From a virus: a stretch of DNA of 24,817 bases. The translations under genes and the position numbers were made by a program. The notes beneath the pieces are model-generated. The model saw only the letters and a list, made by a program, of their open reading frames with translations. It was not told where the DNA came from and did not search any database. The stretch lies in IMG/VR virus record IMGVR_UViG_3300025759_000652, positions 1 to 24,817 of that record; one strand, written 5' to 3'. Numbering within the stretch: position 1 is the stretch's first letter; every line of letters begins with the position of its first letter. This document shows, one piece after another, positions 23,069 through 24,817 of this stretch.

Positions 23069-23469
23069 TCGAGGGAACCTCGCCTATATTCTTCTCAATG
23101 GATCGGGAGGGCGCAGTGGCATTTGTTGCTGCGCTCAACCGGCTAGCTTCCCCGCCCAATGTAAAGATCAGATCGCTTTCGGTGAGCGGAAGGCCGAAAG
23201 GCAAGAGCCTGTCGAGGAACACAAGGATGACTGAGTATTCCGTCATTCCGCAGGGATGGGTTGACTGGTGCAGGGAAAACTACCCAGACGTAGACTACCA
23301 CTCTGAGTTTGATCGCTACTGCAACTGGTCACAGTCCAGTCCAAATGGGGCGAAGAAAGATCACTTTGCCGCGTTCAAGAACTGGATCAAGCGCAGCGCA
23401 GAGGAGCGGGCAAAGAAGAACCCAGAGAGCAAGACCATGTCTGTTTTAAGAGTCTTGCGCGATGTCTAG
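23044..23469 (+). CDS. Replication protein with DnaT-like C-terminal segment
   Basis: I choose ATG 23044 (141 residues); the upstream part of the open frame is the shadow of the preceding gene. ATG 23227 is another option. Residues about 62-118 include MTEYSVIPQGWVDWCRENYP, then FDRYCNWSQSSPNGAKKDHF and AAFKNWIKRSAEE. The pattern F..YWxS..G.KKDW.A.F.NWIR is common at the C-terminus of phage replication initiators and DnaT-like primosomal proteins, where it binds single-stranded DNA. The N-terminal 60 residues form an unrecognised small domain. Inferred to help load the replication machinery at the nearby origin. Confidence 0.5.
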   Translation: MEVEGFVVVEGTSPIFFSMDREGAVAFVAALNRLASPPNVKIRSLSVSGRPKGKSLSRNTRMTEYSVIPQGWVDWCRENYPDVDYHSEFDRYCNWSQSSPNGAKKDHFAAFKNWIKRSAEERAKKNPESKTMSVLRVLRDV

Positions 23470-23860
23470 GGATCAGAAGAAGCAGATTCTTGCACGGCTG
23501 CGAGTCCATCTTGCGATGAGGGACATGGTTGAGGCAGAGGCCAAAATCTTCTTTGAGGACTATCTGCGACTCACTAGCAACCTCACTGTTGAGGAGTTCC
23601 AGAAGGTTGCAGACAGGATACTGACCGATCCCGGTAGGAAGTGGTTTCCGACGATTGGCGAGTGGAAGGAGTTCGAGCGGAAGGTTGTTCGTCGCGATCC
23701 TGTGGTCGAGAGGCCGGTTCTGCCGCCCCCGGTAAGCTGGACGCAAGAGCAGATTGATTCGGCTCAGTTGATGCTTGATGACATGAAAGATGGCGGTGTC
23801 AAGTCACGCTTGACTCGAATGCTTGGAATCATAAGGGAGAAGCACGATGGCGAAGTATGA
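23462..23860 (+). CDS. Possible helicase-loader-like replication protein
   Basis: A 132-residue mostly helical protein. The N-terminal half includes AKIFFEDYLRLTSNLTVEEF and the segment RKWFPTIGEWKEFERKV, whose shape (helical bundle followed by a WFPT..E turn) resembles phage helicase loaders of the G39P/G40P-inhibitor type. A proline-rich linker (ERPVLPPPVSWTQEQ) leads to a C-terminal helix that could be the helicase-contacting tail. It overlaps the DnaT-like gene by 8 bases. Resemblance is weak, so the role is tentative. Confidence 0.4.
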   Translation: MSRDQKKQILARLRVHLAMRDMVEAEAKIFFEDYLRLTSNLTVEEFQKVADRILTDPGRKWFPTIGEWKEFERKVVRRDPVVERPVLPPPVSWTQEQIDSAQLMLDDMKDGGVKSRLTRMLGIIREKHDGEV

Positions 23861-24014
23861 GACAGTCGAGTGCAATGAGTGTGAAGGCCGGGGGGCGCTG
23901 TATTTCAGAGTCTCTGATACGAGGGCAAATTCTGTTCCGTGTCATGTCTGCGATGGATCGGGCACGGTGATGGAGAAAGTTTCCCCTTTCGATAAATGTC
24001 TGGAGGAAGACTAA
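23847..24014 (+). CDS. DnaJ-type zinc-finger peptide (55 aa)
   Basis: A 55-residue frame starting at ATG 23847, inside the end of the previous gene (14 bases overlap). It contains two DnaJ-type motifs, CNECEGRG and CHVCDGSG, separated by about 20 residues, i.e. one zinc-binding centre of the DnaJ cysteine-rich domain without the J-domain. The last cysteine (DKCLEED) is extra. Such free-standing peptides are common in phage early regions. It sits directly before the DnaA-like gene (TAATG junction). Role unknown; protein or nucleic-acid binding is inferred. Confidence 0.75.
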   Translation: MAKYETVECNECEGRGALYFRVSDTRANSVPCHVCDGSGTVMEKVSPFDKCLEED

Positions 24015-24412
24015 TGCATGGCAGAAATGAAATGCGCGTCGTGCATCTCAGGGCACGTCATATCCTTCTTGCTGTTGCTAACCATTACGACGTTGGCATA
24101 GAGCAGTTGAGAGGTGACAGCAGGCGCAGAAAGATTGTTTGGCCGCGTTTTGTCGCGTGTTGGCTAATGCACGAAATGCTTGGGTACTCGACCATCAAGA
24201 TTGGCCGTGCTTTGGGTGACAGAGACCATAGCACCGTGATTCACGCGCTTAACCGAGTTAAGGACGTAATTGATAAGGGTACGGACGAAATCCATCCTGA
24301 GGATATAAAGAGAGAAATCGATGAGGTTGGTGAGCTTGCTTTTTACTTTGAGAAGAATGCTGCAACAGTTGCGCCCGAGCGAGATGTAGAGGCAGAGTGC
24401 CGTGCATGGTAA
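24014..24412 (+). CDS. Free-standing DnaA domain IV protein (putative origin-binding initiator)
   Basis: I start at ATG 24014, overlapping the previous stop, for 132 residues. Residues 9-86 match the DNA-binding domain IV of DnaA: ARHILLAVANHYDVGIEQLR, GDSRRRKIVWPRFVACWLMH, EMLGYSTIKIGRALGDRDHS, then TVIHALNRVKDVI. The GDRDHSTVIHA signature (68-78) is the DnaA-box recognition element. The AAA+ ATPase and other DnaA domains are absent, so it can bind DNA but not melt it alone. The C-terminal 45 residues are an acidic helix of unknown role. It lies directly before a 34-bp repeat array, its probable target. It could also be a decoy or regulator of host DnaA. Confidence 0.85.
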   Translation: MHGRNEMRVVHLRARHILLAVANHYDVGIEQLRGDSRRRKIVWPRFVACWLMHEMLGYSTIKIGRALGDRDHSTVIHALNRVKDVIDKGTDEIHPEDIKREIDEVGELAFYFEKNAATVAPERDVEAECRAW

Positions 24413-24459
24413 ATAGACGCAGTCATCAGCACGGTGCTTGTCTCACACAAAGATTACAC

Positions 24460-24489
24460 TTGACTACACGAATGTCAGTGTTATCTAAT
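24460..24489 (+). promoter_or_regulatory. Rightward promoter facing the array
   Basis: TTGACT (24460-24465), an 18-base spacer and TCTAAT (24484-24489), each 5/6 to consensus. Transcription would begin near 24496 and read directly into the repeat array, with no gene between. Similar in spacing to the early promoter at 16423. Confidence 0.55.
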
Positions 24490-24496
24490 GCATTAG
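24485..24496. promoter_or_regulatory. Perfect palindrome CTAATGCATTAG on the -10
   Basis: A 12-bp perfect palindrome covering the end of the -10 and the likely start point of the array promoter. The inner TAATGCAT also occurs at the same place of the early promoter (16450-16457). A likely operator for a dimeric repressor. Confidence 0.55.
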
Positions 24497-24523
24497 TCTC
24501 AAGTGCATATCAGCACGGACTAT

Positions 24524-24817
24524 GAGCGAGCCATGATCCTCGAAAAGCACGAGTCCCGAGCGAGTCAAGAAATTGGAAAAGTAATAGCCCAGAGCGAGTC
24601 AGTCGCGTTGAAAAGCACGATAAGCAAGCGAGTCAGAGTTTAGGAAAAGCATTATCCCAGAGCGAGTCATCTACACTGAAAAGCAAGGCGCCAGAGCGAG
24701 TCATGGGCACCGAAAAGCATACCACGAGAGCGAGTCAGGATGTGGAACCAGCATAGAAATCGAGCGAGTCAAAAAGCCCGAAAAGCAGCCAAGGCGAGCG
24801 AGTCACACCCAAAGAAA
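24524..24817 (+). repeat. 34-bp phased array of two alternating motifs (GAGCGAGTCA / GAAAAGCA)
   Basis: Motif A (GAGCGAGTCA) starts at 24524, 24558, 24592, 24626, 24660, 24694, 24728, 24762 and 24796, always 34 bases apart. Seven copies are identical; the first has GCCA and the fourth starts with A. Motif B (GAAAAGCA) starts 18 bases after each A: six of eight complete copies are identical, others are GAAAAGTA (24576) and AACCAGCA (24746); a ninth is cut by the window end at GAAA. The two 8-base spacers in each unit show no conservation between units. Since 34 is not a multiple of three, it is non-coding. The array continues beyond the window. Confidence 0.95.

Larger units (their letters stand above)
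24425..24518 (+). repeat. 10-bp direct repeat upstream of the array
   Basis: ATCAGCACGG occurs at 24425-24434 and 24509-24518. The second copy ends six bases before the array, and its AGCA falls exactly where the GAAAAGCA motif would be in a unit zero (24508-24515, TATCAGCA). It may be a decayed array unit or a separate protein site. Confidence 0.55.
24413..24817. other. Non-coding right end: candidate replication origin
   Basis: The 405 bases after the DnaA-like gene have no coding frame. In order they hold a short palindrome AGCAC-G-GTGCT (24428-24438), an AT-richer part, a promoter with a palindrome on its -10, and the phased array to the window end. AT-rich DNA, repeats and a gene for a DnaA-type DNA-binding protein alongside are the usual parts of an iteron-type origin. 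No canonical DnaA box (TTATCCACA) is present; the nearest is TTATCCCA at 24650. The origin call is inference. Confidence 0.5.

Noticed and set aside
24524-24817. CRISPR array
   Set aside because: The conserved elements are only 10 and 8 bases and the spacers 8 bases, far below CRISPR sizes, and there are no cas genes.

Overview
The window is a densely packed stretch of a tailed double-stranded DNA phage genome, open at both ends. The gene families (P22 gp10-like structural protein, Rad52-type annealing protein, DUF1064-type nuclease, SleB-like hydrolase, small DnaJ-type zinc peptide) are ones I associate with marine and alphaproteobacterial phages. The phased GANTC sites near the right end would fit an alphaproteobacterial host carrying the CcrM methylase, but the host is an inference. 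I see no rRNA, tRNA, insertion sequence or integrase. Almost every gene is on the + strand and neighbours overlap by a few bases, often as ATGA or TAATG junctions.

Left part, 1 to about 15.8 kb: late virion and lysis genes. It opens inside a tail fibre gene with a LamG-like domain. Next come a tail assembly chaperone-like protein, a small exported protein, a P22 gp10-like protein, four small to medium structural or unknown genes, and four large proteins likely to be internal or ejected virion proteins (458, 347, 795 and 1164 aa). The block ends with a holin-like membrane protein and an M15-family endolysin.

Switch region, about 15.76 to 16.74 kb: a minus-strand ribbon-helix-helix regulator starts back to back (CATATG) with a plus-strand DUF1064 nuclease. 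After it lies a 474-base non-coding region with a leftward terminator, a possible leftward promoter, a good rightward sigma70-type promoter with an operator-like inverted repeat on its -35 box, and a roughly 290-base hairpin-rich leader.

Early part, 16.74 to 20.9 kb: a recombination cassette (PD-(D/E)XK exonuclease, Rad52-like annealing protein, SSB, HNH nuclease), several small unknown genes, a 50-residue protein that closely resembles the ribosome-rescue factor ArfA, and the small terminase subunit. A short gap with three hairpins leads into a protein resembling the C-terminal half of IS110-family transposases, then a secreted SleB-like cell-wall hydrolase.

Replication end, 22.6 to 24.8 kb: small unknown genes, two proteins resembling primosome or helicase-loader parts, a DnaJ-type zinc peptide and a free-standing DnaA domain IV. 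Immediately downstream is a 405-base non-coding end. It holds a promoter whose -10 overlaps a perfect palindrome, then a strict 34-bp array alternating two short conserved motifs (GAGCGAGTCA and GAAAAGCA) with two variable 8-bp spacers. The array runs off the window. I read DnaA domain IV plus array as a candidate phage origin and initiator pair, and regard it as the most novel element here. The array promoter and the early promoter share a TAATGCAT site at nearly the same place, which suggests common control.
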